This document shows, piece by piece, positions 21,161-32,800 of a stretch of DNA of 64,000 nucleotides. A model generated the notes under the pieces. It did no database searches. It was not told the DNA's origin and worked only from the letters and a program-made list of their open reading frames with translations. The stretch spans positions 434,001 to 498,000 of the forward strand of contig JAYWVB010000020.1 in the NCBI GenBank assembly GCA_039881045.1, in the 5' to 3' direction. The DNA comes from Chaetomium olivaceum (taxonomy: Eukaryota > Ascomycota > Sordariomycetes > Sordariales > Chaetomiaceae). A program made the translations under genes and the position numbers. Every line of letters begins with the position of its first letter. The stretch's first letter is position 1.

Positions 21161-22659
21161 TCATGTGCTGTCATTTGTATCACTCCACGTCCCTTCCCGC
21201 TGTTGCGGATCCCCTAGGCTTGCGCCAACTGTGTCTTTGGCTTCGTTATCTGTTGAGTCACGTCGTAACCCCTCATTGCGCCATGGATGGACCTCTTCGT
21301 CGTCCTGGTCCTCGTGGTCCTCGTGGTCCTCCTCAACCGCGCACTCCTCATCGCCCTCCTCTATCCCGTCGGGTTCGCGCCCTCGTCCCTTTCCCGAACT
21401 AGATGACGCCTCGACAGCAAGACTCTCAATCCCGCCGAGCAAGTCCTCCGGGTTTAGTTTCAACGGTTGGGGTTGCGGAGAGAACGGCCGCACGTTCCTC
21501 GACCGGTTGAACTCGGAGAAGACACTGTCGTTATCACGGTCCCTCCCCCTTCCTAGATCAGAAGCGGTCACCGCCCCGGCCAGGCTCTGATACCGGTCTG
21601 TATCCACCAGCAGGCTATCCGAGCGCGTGCCCTTCGCCCCTCGCATCGTGTCGGTCCCCGACGTGTCCGCCAGTATGCTCTTGGGCGGCAGGATACTAAA
21701 CAGCGTGGCACCCTCCCCCGAAGAACCCACACCAGCACCCCCGTCACTACCACCACCTCCCTTCCCCGCCCCACCCAGCGGATCCATCTCCGCCGCAAAC
21801 AGATCCACCCCCTTCTCCAACACCTCCTCCAGCCCGCCGCCCGTCCACCCCTTCCTCGCCAAACTCTCAAAGATATCCACCTCGGCCCTGACCAAACTAC
21901 AGCTGGCCTCCACAATCCGCCCGCTCGCCTCCTGGCTCTCCGCCAGCAAGGTACGCGCATGCTCGCCGTGTAGCACGGTCAGGGAATCGAGCTTCCCGGT
22001 GAGCTCAACAAGATGACTACGCAGCTGACCGACATCACGACGGCGCTGGCGGTGCATCTTGACCCCTCCTTCTCCAGCCGGCGGATCTCCCTGCTCTGGG
22101 CCTCGAGGGCGCGCGCGTAGCCTTCTTCTTCATCATCGACGGCGCCGCGCCACCGGTCCAGATCGTGCAGCAGCGGCACCTCGAAGGCGCGGTAGACCGT
22201 CTCGGAGAGGATGTGCTGGTGGTTGGCGACCAAGTGCTGCAGACCGGCGGCGGCGAGGAGGGTGTCGGCGGTGCAGGCGGTGCTACGGTTGGCGGCGGTC
22301 GTAAAGCTGTTGCTGAGCGGGGCGCCTGGCGGTGGTCCGGCGGTGGATAGTTCAGCGCGGGCTTCCTTAAGGCGGGCGCAGGACTCGAGGGCCGAGCCGA
22401 AGGTCGAGGCGGCGGTGGAAAGGGAGGCAAGGGCGAGGCGGTAGGCTTTTGCGCTGGCTAGTAGATCGGCGTAGGCGGCTTGGGAGTGTGCTAAGTCGGC
22501 TTTGGTCAAGACGGCGTGAGCGGGACGCGGGGGTGGTGGTGGTGGGAGGTTGTATTGAGATATCGGGTTCGCGGTCGAGGCGTAGGAGTAGGTTGGACTC
22601 GCGGGGACCGGGGGGAGTTGAGAAGGGCTCGGCGGTGAGGGTGGTGAGTTCGCTGCCAT
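21161..22659 (-). CDS. ivy1: IVY1-like phospholipid-binding vacuolar protein
   Basis: Resembles fungal Ivy1, an I-BAR-like protein that binds PI3P membranes and the Rab GTPase Ypt7 at the vacuole. The N-terminus is Pro/Ser-rich with a run of proline, followed by a long helical Ala/Leu-rich region (KADLAHSQAAYADLLASAKA through RRLEKEG and HRQRRRDVGQLRSHLVELTG, about residues 50-260) expected of the BAR-like module. The C-terminal third is low-complexity and acidic with an EDHEDHED repeat encoded at about 21306-21336. The frame breaks at the C4 run 22063-22066 (G4 in sense); one extra base joins LEKEG to VKMHRQRR and gives 499 aa in a single exon. The assignment rests on recalled similarity; a generic vacuolar BAR protein is the alternative. 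Confidence 0.72.
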
Positions 22660-23316
22660 TGTTGATTGGCTTTGATGTCGTTGGATTAGGGAGACAAGTG
22701 AGATGACTATTGTTACGATGGACGGCTTCGTCGGAGATGGGAGAGTTCTGATGTTTACTTCAGCTCTTTAGGTTCGTCGGGCTTGAAGCTAACAACGGGC
22801 CCACATAGTCTGGTCGGGCAAGAGCGTCTGCCAACTATAATTTTGGTAAATACTCGAATTAGAATCAAGAAAATTCCCGAAATCAACCCCATAGACACCA
22901 CTTCGGCAATCCTCGATGATGACAGGAGCAAGGAATCGTGCATGACAATTGTGCATGACACTACCTGTACTGCCTGCCGGACGCCCATGTGATGATGCAG
23001 CTGGGCCAACAGCGGGCCGCGCGGTAGCAGGGGGTTTGATAAGATAAGAGAGCAGAGGCCCTCCTGTTGGACCTGTGTGGGCTGGTGGGCTGGTGGGGTC
23101 GGTGATGGAATGAAACCGGCACTGTCCGCCGGGCATTTGGCAGCGGGGTTAGAGATCGGGAAGTCGATGGACTGAAACTTGAAAGTCATCGGACGGCGTA
23201 AAATCAGGTGTCTAATGGATGGTCTAGAATAAACGCCCAGTTCGCCCCGCCATGTAAATTAATGGCCAACCAACACATCATTGTTCCCTCCAACCAGACC
23301 ATGATAAAAGAAGCCA
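22660..23316. other. Intergenic between IVY1 promoter and thioesterase 3' end
   Basis: A 145-codon minus-strand frame at 22755..23189 includes a hydrophobic stretch (LISGIFLILIRVF), but no start context, homology or splice evidence supports it. Otherwise nothing seen. Confidence 0.4.
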
Positions 23317-24172
23317 CTAGAGCTCAGACTTGCCCTCATTCCCCGACGCCGGCAGCCGCTGCCTCAGGAAGGCCTCGATGTCGTCTAATTCCTCTAGGCA
23401 AGCCGAATGCCCCACGTCCCTGAGATCTCAGTCAGCAAAAACACCCAAGGGGTGGGTCTTCAATATCGACTCACTTGTAAATCTTCAACGTGGGGTTGTA
23501 TCCCAAGTCCTTCAACAACTCGTACGACATCTTCCCAAGTTCGGTGTTGACCACCTGATCTGAGTCACCGTGGCACATGAAGATGGGTGTCTCCTTGTTC
23601 GCCTCGGGCTTGGGTACTAGCTCGGCAAACTTGAGGCTCAACAGCAGGTACGAGGAGAGCGCCACGATACCAGCTAGCTTCACTTTGAAGGTGAGGCCGC
23701 TGAACAAGCTCATGGCGCCGCCTTGGCTGAAACCTCCGACTACAATCCGGTCGGCCGGGATGCCGGCGTCAATCTCCTTTTGGATGAGCTCGTGCAAGTA
23801 TGCCTGGCTCAGGGTGATGCCAGCTTCATCCTCGTTGCGGCGAATGGACTCAACGTTGCCGTCGATGGTGTGCTGATATCAGTTGTGAGCAGTCATTCTC
23901 GTTGCAGGCGGCTCGGGCAAACGAGCAAACGGGGGACTCACAATATCATACCACCCCGGCATTTTCATGCCCATGTTGCAGGTGATGGGGATTGACGGAG
24001 CATGGGGCAGAATGAACTTGACTTCATCGAGGCGCTGCCGCCGGCGCCAGTTCTCGACGGCGCCCGCCCAGCCGTGACCTGTGTCGCCCAAACCATGGAC
24101 GAAGATGACTGTTGCAGTGTGCCGCGCTGTTGCCGGGAACTGCAGGGGTAGTGACCGAACGATTGATGACAT
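23317..24172 (-). CDS. Acyl-protein thioesterase 1 (alpha/beta hydrolase)
   Basis: Serine hydrolase that removes palmitate from proteins such as Ras and G-alpha. Exons 23942..24172, 23475..23872 and 23317..23419 (introns 69 and 55 nt, both GTGAGT donors) give 243 aa. Visible: TVIFVHGLGDTGHGW, the nucleophile elbow GGFSQGGAMSL, the catalytic Asp region HGDSDQVVN and the catalytic His in DVGHSACLEELDD. The length fits the family. It reverses the reaction of the DHHC palmitoyltransferase encoded at 45-47 kb, though the two are not adjacent. A Tc1-like transposon is inserted about 260 bp upstream of its start, so its promoter may have been displaced. Confidence 0.93.
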
Positions 24173-24432
24173 GATTGCTTGAGGCTTGTACTATGTACAG
24201 GAGAAGAGCAAGGTATACTAGTGTCAACGACGGGTCCAGTCTGGAATACTATTGAAACTTTCCAGGTTGAACAGGTTGAAAGAGAGTGGGCGGGGCTCCG
24301 GACTTCGAGGTCGTATGGAAGGCTGATCGGCCCCAAACGTTCGGGCTTTCCAGGGGTGACTTCCAGGCTGTTTGAGGCAAGTACCGATCAGGGTTGGGGG
24401 CTAAATAGCCTATGCTTGCTTTCTTCTTCTGG

Positions 24433-24468
24433 CCGGGCAAAAGTGGGTGACAAAAAAACAGGTCCATT
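24433..24468 (+). repeat. Left terminal inverted repeat
   Basis: Begins CCGGGCAAAAGTGGGTGAC, then A7, then CAGGTCCATT. It matches the reverse complement of the right end almost exactly; the left copy has one extra G and one extra A. Confidence 0.88.
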
Positions 24469-24660
24469 GACCCGGTCATCCCATGCTAAATACAGCTAGC
24501 GCCCCGCTCTTGCTACAAAATATTGCATCACATCAACACCAGCGTTCAGGGGGTATGCCTTGTTTTCGACGGTAACTACGTCGTCAATCACAACGTTTGT
24601 AAATAGAATAAATGTGATACTATTGTTAGATAGGAAGCCCCATCTCTGTCTTCAACAACA

Positions 24661-25756
24661 ATGGCAATAGCTCATCACAAGACTCCCAAGAAGGCCAAAG
24701 TACAGAGCATGTACCAATTCGCCCTTGCCCAACAAGACCGCTTCGACACTCCTTTTTTTAAATCCGACATCTTCCGGATCGCCGGTGTCAGCAAAACTCG
24801 AGGGAACGCAATTCTCAAAGACTACCTAGAACCTTCAAAAACAATCCATTTGTTGATGAGACACGCGGTCGAAAGAGGATCTTGACGAAGAAGATGTGGA
24901 TAAGATGGAGAAAGTTATCTGGGACCATGGTATTGAAGGCCGGATGCTCTCGTACCACGGCCTTCTCCAAGAAGCTGGCGTTGAAAAAGAGCTCTCGCAA
25001 CGTACCATCCAACGCGCTCTCGGACAGAGAGATTGGCGTCGTTGCATTGCTTGTCAAAGGTCCTTTGTCAACGCTAAACTCGCTGAGAAACGATGTGAAG
25101 AAGCCCGCAAGTCCTTGGAACATCGGCCTCGACCGGAAGACTGGCGAGACATTTATTTTACCGACGAGTTCCATGTCTCTTCAGGAGCTTCAGGTCGTGT
25201 CTGGATCCTCCGGAAACCTGGCGAACGCTATTGTCCTGACTGCATTGTTGAGAGGCCAGATAAAGAGGAGGACAGGCATACGGCGCATTTCTGGGGCACC
25301 GTTGGATACGACTTCAAGATGGAGAGCCTGCACGAGTATCAGATTCCGTCCAATAACAATGGGAAAATGACACAGGCTTATTACCGCGATCATATCCTCG
25401 ACGGTATCGTCAAGCCGTGGATGGAGGAAGGCCGTTCTTTTATTCTTGAGGAGGACGGAGATAGTGGCCATGGGCCGAGGGGAAATAACATCGTCAAGTC
25501 GTGGAAGGAGAAGAACGGCTTGAGGCACTATTTCAATTGCCCGGGTTCACCAGACTGGCCTCCTATTGAGAAGGCATGGCGGTTACCTAAGTCAGAGGTC
25601 AAATCGCGGATGTGCTTGACTCACGACGACCTTGTGGAGGCTGTCCAGGATGGCTGGCAAAAGCTAGACCAAGCAACCATCAACGAATGGGTTGACCAAA
25701 TCCCCGAAATCCTACAGCAAACATTAGATCTTGATGGCAAAATGAGCGGCAATTAG
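24661..25756 (+). pseudogene. Tc1/mariner transposase (DDE_3 type), two single-base frame breaks
   Basis: About 365 codons. The ATG at 24661 opens an HTH-like N-terminus (FFKSDIFRIAGVSKTRGNAI). The frame then breaks twice: near the A5 run 24837-24841, after which one other frame reads NNPFVDETRGRKRILT, and near 24888-24892, after which DVDKMEKVIWDHG continues to the stop at 25756. Each is explained by one lost base. The catalytic acidic residues are visible as FTDEFH, LEEDGDSGHG and DWPPIEKAW. Apart from the two breaks there is no internal stop, and CpA-rich codons survive, so the copy does not look heavily RIP-mutated. Given the many similar breaks elsewhere in the window, it may be intact in reality. 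Confidence 0.85.
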
Positions 25757-25850
25757 ATAGAATTGGGATTGCAAATGACTTTGTTTTATGGTGTTGAGGC
25801 TGTTGCTTATGTTGGTGTGATGAGGGGAATTTTTTGTAGGATCAAATTGC

Positions 25851-25884
25851 ATGGACCTGTTTTTTTGTCACCCACTTTGCCGGG
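25851..25884 (-). repeat. Right terminal inverted repeat
   Basis: Reads ATGGACCTG, T7, GTCACCCACTTTGCCGGG, the inverse of the left end apart from two single-base length differences. Confidence 0.88.
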
Positions 25885-26186
25885 GTTCCACTGTGGACTG
25901 TGGGAGGAGCAACCTCACACCGCGCGGGTTCCCCATTGAGATGGCGAGATCCTGGCAATAATTAGTAAATGCTTACCAAAACGGGCGAGTACAGACCCAA
26001 ACACCCGAAAACGCGAGGCGCGCGGGTTTAAGACAATATTCTATGAGTTGATTGTACAGATCTGTACTTTAGTTAGTTGGTAGTTGGTAAGCTGCAGGCT
26101 GGTGAGACAATTACTCGGGTACAAATCGAGCCACTGAGCAATTCTCCAGTGCCGCGAGTGCTCTACAAATTACAGCGGCCAACGCC
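25885..26186. other. Intergenic, extradiol dioxygenase promoter
   Basis: 302 bp between the transposon end and the dioxygenase start. Short direct repeats of TTAGTTGGTA near 26073-26090; otherwise nothing seen. Confidence 0.5.
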
Positions 26187-27336
26187 ATGTTTGGGTCGCA
26201 CATACTGAGGAGCCCCATCTTCAGGTTGTTTCTTCTATCAACTTCAGTCCTCGTCCTGGCTCTATTTTTGCCTTCACCAACCCCGTTGGCACTTATGATA
26301 TCATCCTTGACTAAGATCAAAAACTATCCCACCTCGTTATTCAAGTCAGCACAGCCGTCTCCGAAAATGACGAAAGCACCAGTGTATTTCTTCAGCCACG
26401 GAGGGGTAAGTATATACACCCGTTCTGATTTATATCTTGGGTCTATTTTGGTGTATCATTAACACCCTCCTAGCCTAATGTCCAATACGAGACGGAACAC
26501 CCTGCCTACGCCGTCCTTCAAGCCATCGGCAAGGAGATCACTCAGAAAGTGAAACCCAAGGCTCTCGTGGTTTTCTCGGCTCACTGGCAAGCCGAGCCCA
26601 ACGAGATCAACCTCAACAACGCCGAGGACACTGATCTTATTTATGAGTATGTTCTTGGCCTCCTCTTCCACCTTCAAGCCTAACACACACCTGAATATTA
26701 CTAACAAACAAACTCCACACACTCAGCTTCTACGGTTTCCCGCCCAAATTCTATGAAGCCACCTTCCCCAGCAAAGGCAGCCCCGAGCTAGCCTCACGGA
26801 TTCTCACCTTGCTCTCCGATGCGGGGATCCAAGCCAAGGGCCTCAAGCGCGGCCTTGATCACGGCGTTTTCTCGGGCTTCAACGTCGCCTTCAGCCCGGG
26901 GGAGAACCCGCTCACCGTCCCACTGGTCCAGGTCTCCCTCTTCAACAACGAGGACCCGGACGCTCACTACCGCCTTGGGCAGGCCGTCGCCTCGCTCCGT
27001 GACGAGAACATCGTCATCATCGGCACTGGCATGACGGTGCACAACCTACGTGACTTTCGCATTGCTCGGGGCCAGTCCACCCCTCTGCCCTACGTGGCGT
27101 CGTTTGACAACGCTCTAAAGGAGGCTGTCGAGGCGGACCCTAGTGTTAGACAGGAGAGAATGGCGGCCGTGTCCAAAAGACCGGATGCCAGACAGGCACA
27201 CCCATGGATGGACCATCTCATGCCGGTTTATGTGGCGGCTGGCGCGGCGGGAGAGGATAAAGGGACACAGACCTGGACGCTGCACGAGGCATGCATGGCG
27301 TGGGCCCAATACCGGTTTGGGGACGTTCCGGCGTGA
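26187..27336 (+). CDS. Class III extradiol ring-cleavage dioxygenase (LigB/DODA-like)
   Basis: Non-heme metal dioxygenase related to 4,5-DOPA dioxygenase. Exons 26187..26405, 26474..26646 and 26727..27336 (introns 68 and 80 nt) give 333 aa. Likely metal-binding His are in FFSHGGP, FSAHWQA and GLDHGVF; the region near VIIGTGMTVHNLRDFR is also conserved in the family. A hydrophobic N-terminal segment (FRLFLLSTSVLVLALFL) precedes the domain and may be a signal anchor; starting at a later Met (MTKAPVYFF) would give the usual cytosolic length, so the N-terminal extension is the uncertain part. The next gene is a TRI12-like efflux pump in convergent orientation. Substrate cannot be told from sequence. 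Confidence 0.88.
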
Positions 27337-27744
27337 GGCTAGGGACTCTCTCCACGTTGACATAGCATTGGGAAGTTGGGTGGTGATAACTATCAAGTCA
27401 TCTTTTTTTCCTCGTCTGACTTCTATGTGCGGCATTACTGAGCTATAACCGCTTTGCAAATACGCCCACCACCAGACCACTAACACCTCCTTTTCTTCTA
27501 GACTGTGACCAGTTCCTGCCGTTCGATTACCACAGCACATTACTCTCAATCCGCCCAGCCATGTGTGCAAGCAAATCTACCCAGCAAATGTTCAACCCGT
27601 CTATCCACACAGCCACCCCGCTCCTCCCTCCATCCACTCTCCTAGACAGCCGATCACCCTCACCGATAACACTGTCCACACTTCGCCCCAGCCCCCCGTA
27701 GTCGCGGACTCCGCCCTTCTTTGGCAACCACGGGCTCGTGGCGC
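27337..27744. other. Convergent intergenic region, dioxygenase and MFS pump 3' flanks
   Basis: 408 bp, CA/CC-rich on the plus strand between 27540 and 27700, with no gene or repeat seen. Confidence 0.5.
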
Positions 27745-29855
27745 TTACATGGCGGCGACGACGGTGTCATCCACCATCTCAGAGATGTCGCCCAGGAACA
27801 GGCTGGCAACCACCGCGGCGCCGCCAAAGGCAGCGCTGCAGTAGTACACCCAGGGATACGCATTAGCGTACGCCTGCTGGCCCGCCGTGACGATCGCCAG
27901 CCAAGCGGCATCGTCGACACCCGGCAGACCACGGATCTCCTTGACGAGCGAGACCGAAGTCAGCTCGATGATCTCGCGGATGACGGCCGGGTCGGTGACG
28001 CCCGCGCGGTAGCAGGCCGGGCCGACGAGGGCGACCAGCTCGGGGATCAGGCGCTGCACAAAAACGTTGAAGTAGACGGCGTAGCCGACGGCGCCGCCCA
28101 CGATGCGCACCGCGATGGTCAGCGCGGTAACCGTTGCGATCACGTCGCCAGCGCAGATGATGGTCGCGACGGTAGAGACGGGGATCGTGATGCCGCCGAC
28201 GCCGACGCCGGCCACGAACAGGATCCCGTATACGGCGTGCATGTTGTGGGGGGTGGCGAGGGCCAGGCAGCCGCAGCCGGTTGTCATGAGCACGGAGGCG
28301 CCGAGGATTAGGTGCCGGATTTGGCCGCCGCGGAAGTGCGAGAGGAGGACGAGCGAGACGATACAACCCGCGAAGACGCCAAAGGCAAACGGCATACCGC
28401 GGAGACCGACACCGACGGGCCTGTGGGACGGGGAGAGTAGGTTAGTAGGGGAGTGGGAGGGGATCGAGGGAAAGGGAGTTGAAGGTGGGAGACTTACTCA
28501 TGGCCGTAGACGTTGTAAGCCTCAGGAGGCCAGAGCAGCAGCACTGAAAAGAAGTTTGCACCCGAGATGAAGGTGATGATCATGGTGAGAGCCAGCGTCC
28601 GGGGCGCCTTGCTGAGGTTGCGGGGGACCATCGGGATAGTAGTGCCCCAGATCTGCCAGGCCACGAACCCGATGAGCGCGCAGATGCCAATGATCAGAGG
28701 GGCCAGGGTGCGGGCGCTCGTCCACGGAAACTGTACAAAAGCCTTGTCAGTACTACCGTTACTAAACGTCGGACCGGGAACGACTTACCTGGTATCCTCC
28801 CGCGAGAATGCCGACTTCAAATAGAGCCAGGCCAACAATTGACAGAAATCCACCCATGAAGTCAGTCCGGTTCAGTAGCGCCAACTTCTCCTTCCAGCCC
28901 TGGAAACGAGCACGGGGCGGGGGAAAGTAGAAGAGAATCGTCAAGACGATGCCGGCAAAGCCCCATCCGGTCGTCACGATCGAGATGTAACGCCAGTTCG
29001 AGTAGGCCGCAATGAGCTGGGCATACATGGCAGATGGCAGAAACGGGAGAACAGTCAGCACCATGCCCGCGATGTAGTAGCCACGGTGTGACAGCGGAAC
29101 CAGCTCGGCGGTGCCGGCCAGGGCCGTGAGCTCGTTGATGCCCGTACCGATGCCCGTCAGGGCCATGCCAGCTGGAGAAGGGATTTGAATTAGTTCAAGT
29201 GTCCCTACTTTGGAGATGATATCGCTATTAACGTGGGATGACTTACCGATGAACATGTCCATGTTAATCGAGGCACCACAGATAACCTGACCCAGAATAA
29301 TGATGGCGCTTCCGATTATGGCGACATAGCGGCGGCCCACAAGATCCGAAAGGGCGCCAACAAAAGGGGATATGGCAGCGGTGGCAAGGAGGTTTGCAGT
29401 GATGAACCACACCCAGTAGTTGAGACCGCCGAGATCACGGTAGATGTAGACTGGGGCACCGGCTGTTGCAAGCAAGATGGCTGGTTAGTGATTGAACAGC
29501 AGAAAATGGTATTGACCAAGGATAAAGATGTGAAGATGAGAATAAAGAAAAGAGACATACCAAACAAGTAGAGAGGAGCCTGCGCGCCCGTCCACATGAA
29601 AGCCAGCGCAGTCAGAGCCAGCCAGCGCTTGGAATTGGTCTTGCCCTGAACAAAAATCAGTTAAGCGGCTGGAAGAAATCGGTAGAACATCGACATAAGA
29701 AAAGCACAAACCGCGATGGGGCCGTCATCCTCAATGATACCGGTCTCGCGCAAGACCATGTCACCGGTCATTCTAGTGCTGAGTTCCCAGGCGCTGCCAT
29801 GTCGAACCTCCTCAGAGACATTGGCCTCCTTCGGTGGAGGTTGAGGCGGCGACAT
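27745..29855 (-). CDS. MFS transporter, TRI12/siderophore-type efflux pump
   Basis: Plasma-membrane major-facilitator pump of the fungal TRI12 family, which exports toxins or siderophore-like compounds. Exons: 29712..29855, 29561..29645, 29247..29480, 28789..29171, 28498..28730, 27745..28420; the sum is exactly 585 codons. Start at MSPPQPPPKEAN. About 14 hydrophobic segments can be followed; the family loop SDLVGRRYVAIIGSAIIILG after TM2 and the PWRARF-like region PPPRARFQGWKEK between TM6 and TM7 support the call. The last exon has GPVGVGLRGMPFAFG and a terminal TM ending SEMVDDTVVAAM. Every intron (58-80 nt) has a good branch site and acceptor, and this multi-exon gene shows no frame breaks. 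Substrate unknown; the convergent extradiol dioxygenase hints at aromatic-compound handling but proves nothing. Confidence 0.9.
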
Positions 29856-32800
29856 CACGAGGCACTCTTCGTTCTTTTCTGTTCCTGCACGGCCGTAAGA
29901 TTTTCTGGATCTTGTACTATGTTTGAAGGTGCCAGAATTGGGGGAATACCTGTAATAAGACGCAAGTAACAAAGGTAGGGGACGAAATAGATTGGTTTGC
30001 TGTTGTGTAATGGTCTGGGAAGCGCCACTTCGTGTTTCGTGTTTCTGTTCCGAGAGCTGCGGGTGAAAAGAAAAGCAAATACGGGAGGGCAGGAAGGAAA
30101 AGATTTTTATACTTGAAAGAAGAGGGGACTCAAGGCTCTCTCTATCTCTCCTCATCCTCAAAGCATGTCGTCTGATTCCGTGCCTTCCCCTAAGTGGCCG
30201 TGTGCGAAGCCGGAGAGTTCACTGTGCTGTTCTGGTCCAAGGGACCAACAACATGAGCAAACGTCGTCGGCACAGGGACATACCCTGGAAAGGGCCGCAT
30301 TCCGATGTTGTGTTCGGACCCGAGATTGATACTCTAGAGGAAGAGTCTGTGAACGGATCGGATACAGGACTTGCACATGGGAAGAGATGACTGGGGGTCA
30401 GTTTCAGGGGTCAGGGGAGCAAGCTGGTCCCAGGTCTCGACCTGCCATTGTCGAAATGGATGCCTCCCGCTGTCGGTACCTTGTGGGTAATGCATTCTGT
30501 ACGATAAGGGGTTGGACTGAGCGGCCTCCTCCGGCCCGCTGGTATCTGCACCAGCATTACGGTAACCACGGAGAATGACACAGGCATCGTCCCCATGCTT
30601 GCCTGCTTGCTTGCTTGAAAGGCTCGTCTCGACAGGCTGACGCCATCTCGAATCCATGGGCATTCTCGAGTCAGGATACCCGGTCGCCGAAGCAGTTCCG
30701 AATAGGACCATATGCCCGTGTCTCAGCCTTCCCATCCCACGCGTCCGGTGTGGGCTGCGAGAACATTTCGACCACATCGCCGGGGGGACAACAGTGAGAT
30801 CACCAATTCAAGCTTGGCTCGGCGCCAGGGATGAAAGACGCGACAGCCCGGGCCTTGATGCCATACACCCCAGTCTCCTGGGTGGTAGATAGGAGTAAGG
30901 CGCCTAATCTTGCCGGGACTGTAGCCAGCCGTCTCGCAGTTCAGCGGCAGCAGCAACAGGAGACAGGAGGCCATGATGGTGACACAAGGACTCGCCAATC
31001 CAATCCCATGTCCTCGGTGATACTGAATAGCTAAGAAGACACCAGTACGTGCGAGAGAGGCCCCGGGATCTAGGATCCAGTCTGTCGATTAGACCGTTCG
31101 GTCCGTTCTGGTTGGGAACTGAGCTCGAAGGAGAGCCATCAGGGTCCTCATGCAGTTGTGTGTTTGTTGCGCGTCTTCCACGTACGTGTCGAGAGAGCGT
31201 TGACATCTCCTCGGCCGGAGAATAGCGACGAGAAAGCAGTTGGTTGCAAAAGGTTGATTGGAAAGAGTTGAGTCACGGCGAAGAAGGACGGAAGTGAATT
31301 ACTGAACCGCAAAGAGACCGAGACAGGGTTGGTTGCACATGGTAGCATCCCTGCTCCTTGTAACCCAACCCAACTGTCCAAGGCTGTTAACCGCAAAAGG
31401 GCGAAAGAGCGATGGTTATCGGGGTGGCAGTGAAGACTCTGGAGCACGCCAATGAAGTCTCAGGCTCAGGCTCAGGCTCAGGCTGCCCTCACCACACATG
31501 GCACCACCACTTTGTGCTCTTCCGGAGATTTCAACGGCGACCACGAGGGCTGTCATGTTTGTGGCACACTGCCCATGTTCTGCATATCAGGGGCAGCTTC
31601 CTCAAGCAGACTGACTGACAGATCTCGTAATATCATCCAGCTCCTTGCTGATGGGTTGCCTTCATGCCCAAACAATGAACCTCCGATAGCAAACCCCCAA
31701 CAACCCCCCGAGTCTCGATATTTCGACCCATATCCGAGCTGCGTCCCTCTTCCGATCCCCCTCACTGAGCATGTTTGCAGTGCTCTGCCACATTCGTCCT
31801 TCCGCTCCGCTCTGTCAACAAGTGGATGATGCCATGGCCTGGGCCCGCCCCGGAGACACTTACAAAAAGGGGACATCTGCGCAGGGCCTGGGTCAGTCCA
31901 CAACCCTGACCAGCTAATATGGCACGAGATCTCGGGTCCGATCTGCATGCTGCATGGTCTGCCTGGCATCGGCTTGGGCATGCATTTGGTCGAACTCGGG
32001 CGTTTCAGAAATAAGGTTACGCGTGTTGGATCCGACATACATGTCTGTGTAGGGAGGGGCAGGATGGAAGAGTTGGGGCCCCAACGTGCATGAGCAAAAA
32101 GAGAGGGGCCGAAGAGCGGCCATAGGAAAAGGTGGGAACGGGGACAATAACCTTTCCGAGCTGTTGGTTGATTTGGACTCCGCCCATCACCGTCCGGTCG
32201 ACCCACCGGTTTGACCCCCGTCCCCCGGGCCCGGTCCCGGGTTCCTAAACGGTCGTCCGATCTCGGACAACATGGCGCAGACTTCTTTCCAGGGAGACAA
32301 CAGTCAATTTTGATATCTGACGAGGGTTTGGGAGATCGTCCAACTGCGGTGCTACCGCGGCGCTGGATGACGACTCCAAGGAGCGACGAGGCCGGCACCG
32401 ACCGGTCACTCACCCACCCACTCCACCACCTATCTCCACAACGCACACCCAACAGCACCAAAAATGAGACATACAACACCAGACATTCGCTGGTCGTCTC
32501 CGACCCAACTACTACCCTGGCGGTTGCTGGTTTGTCAAGGGGAGAGCGGACGGGATCCCGAACTTTCCAGCACCTATGGTCGTATGTATCAGAGGCAGGC
32601 AGTGCTGGAGTTTGTAGATAGCGCGCCGACCGTGCGTCGCCGATGGGAGAACCATTGGCATGGCCTAGAGTGATGATAATGTGAATTAGGTAGAGCATAT
32701 CGCCCGAGTGCCAGGTCCTAACAAAAGAAGGAGGCCAGATCATGGCCTGCAGCTGAGCCTCGTATGGCATGACCAAAAAGCGTAAGTAAAAGAGACGCGC

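Larger units (their letters stand above)
24433..25884 (+). mobile_element. Tc1/mariner-superfamily DNA transposon (about 1.45 kb)
   Basis: One transposase gene bounded by terminal inverted repeats of about 34 bp at 24433-24468 and 25851-25884. The size and single DDE gene fit fungal Tc1/mariner (Fot1/Ant1-like) elements. I cannot see the TA target duplication expected of the superfamily: flanks are CTTCTGG on the left and GGTTCCA on the right. The ends may be eroded or the true termini may lie slightly elsewhere. It sits between the acyl-protein thioesterase promoter and the extradiol dioxygenase gene. Confidence 0.85.

Noticed and set aside
31459..31482. CTCAGG hexamer repeat as a possible array
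   Set aside because: Only four units with no spacers; an ordinary microsatellite, not CRISPR or a regulatory array.
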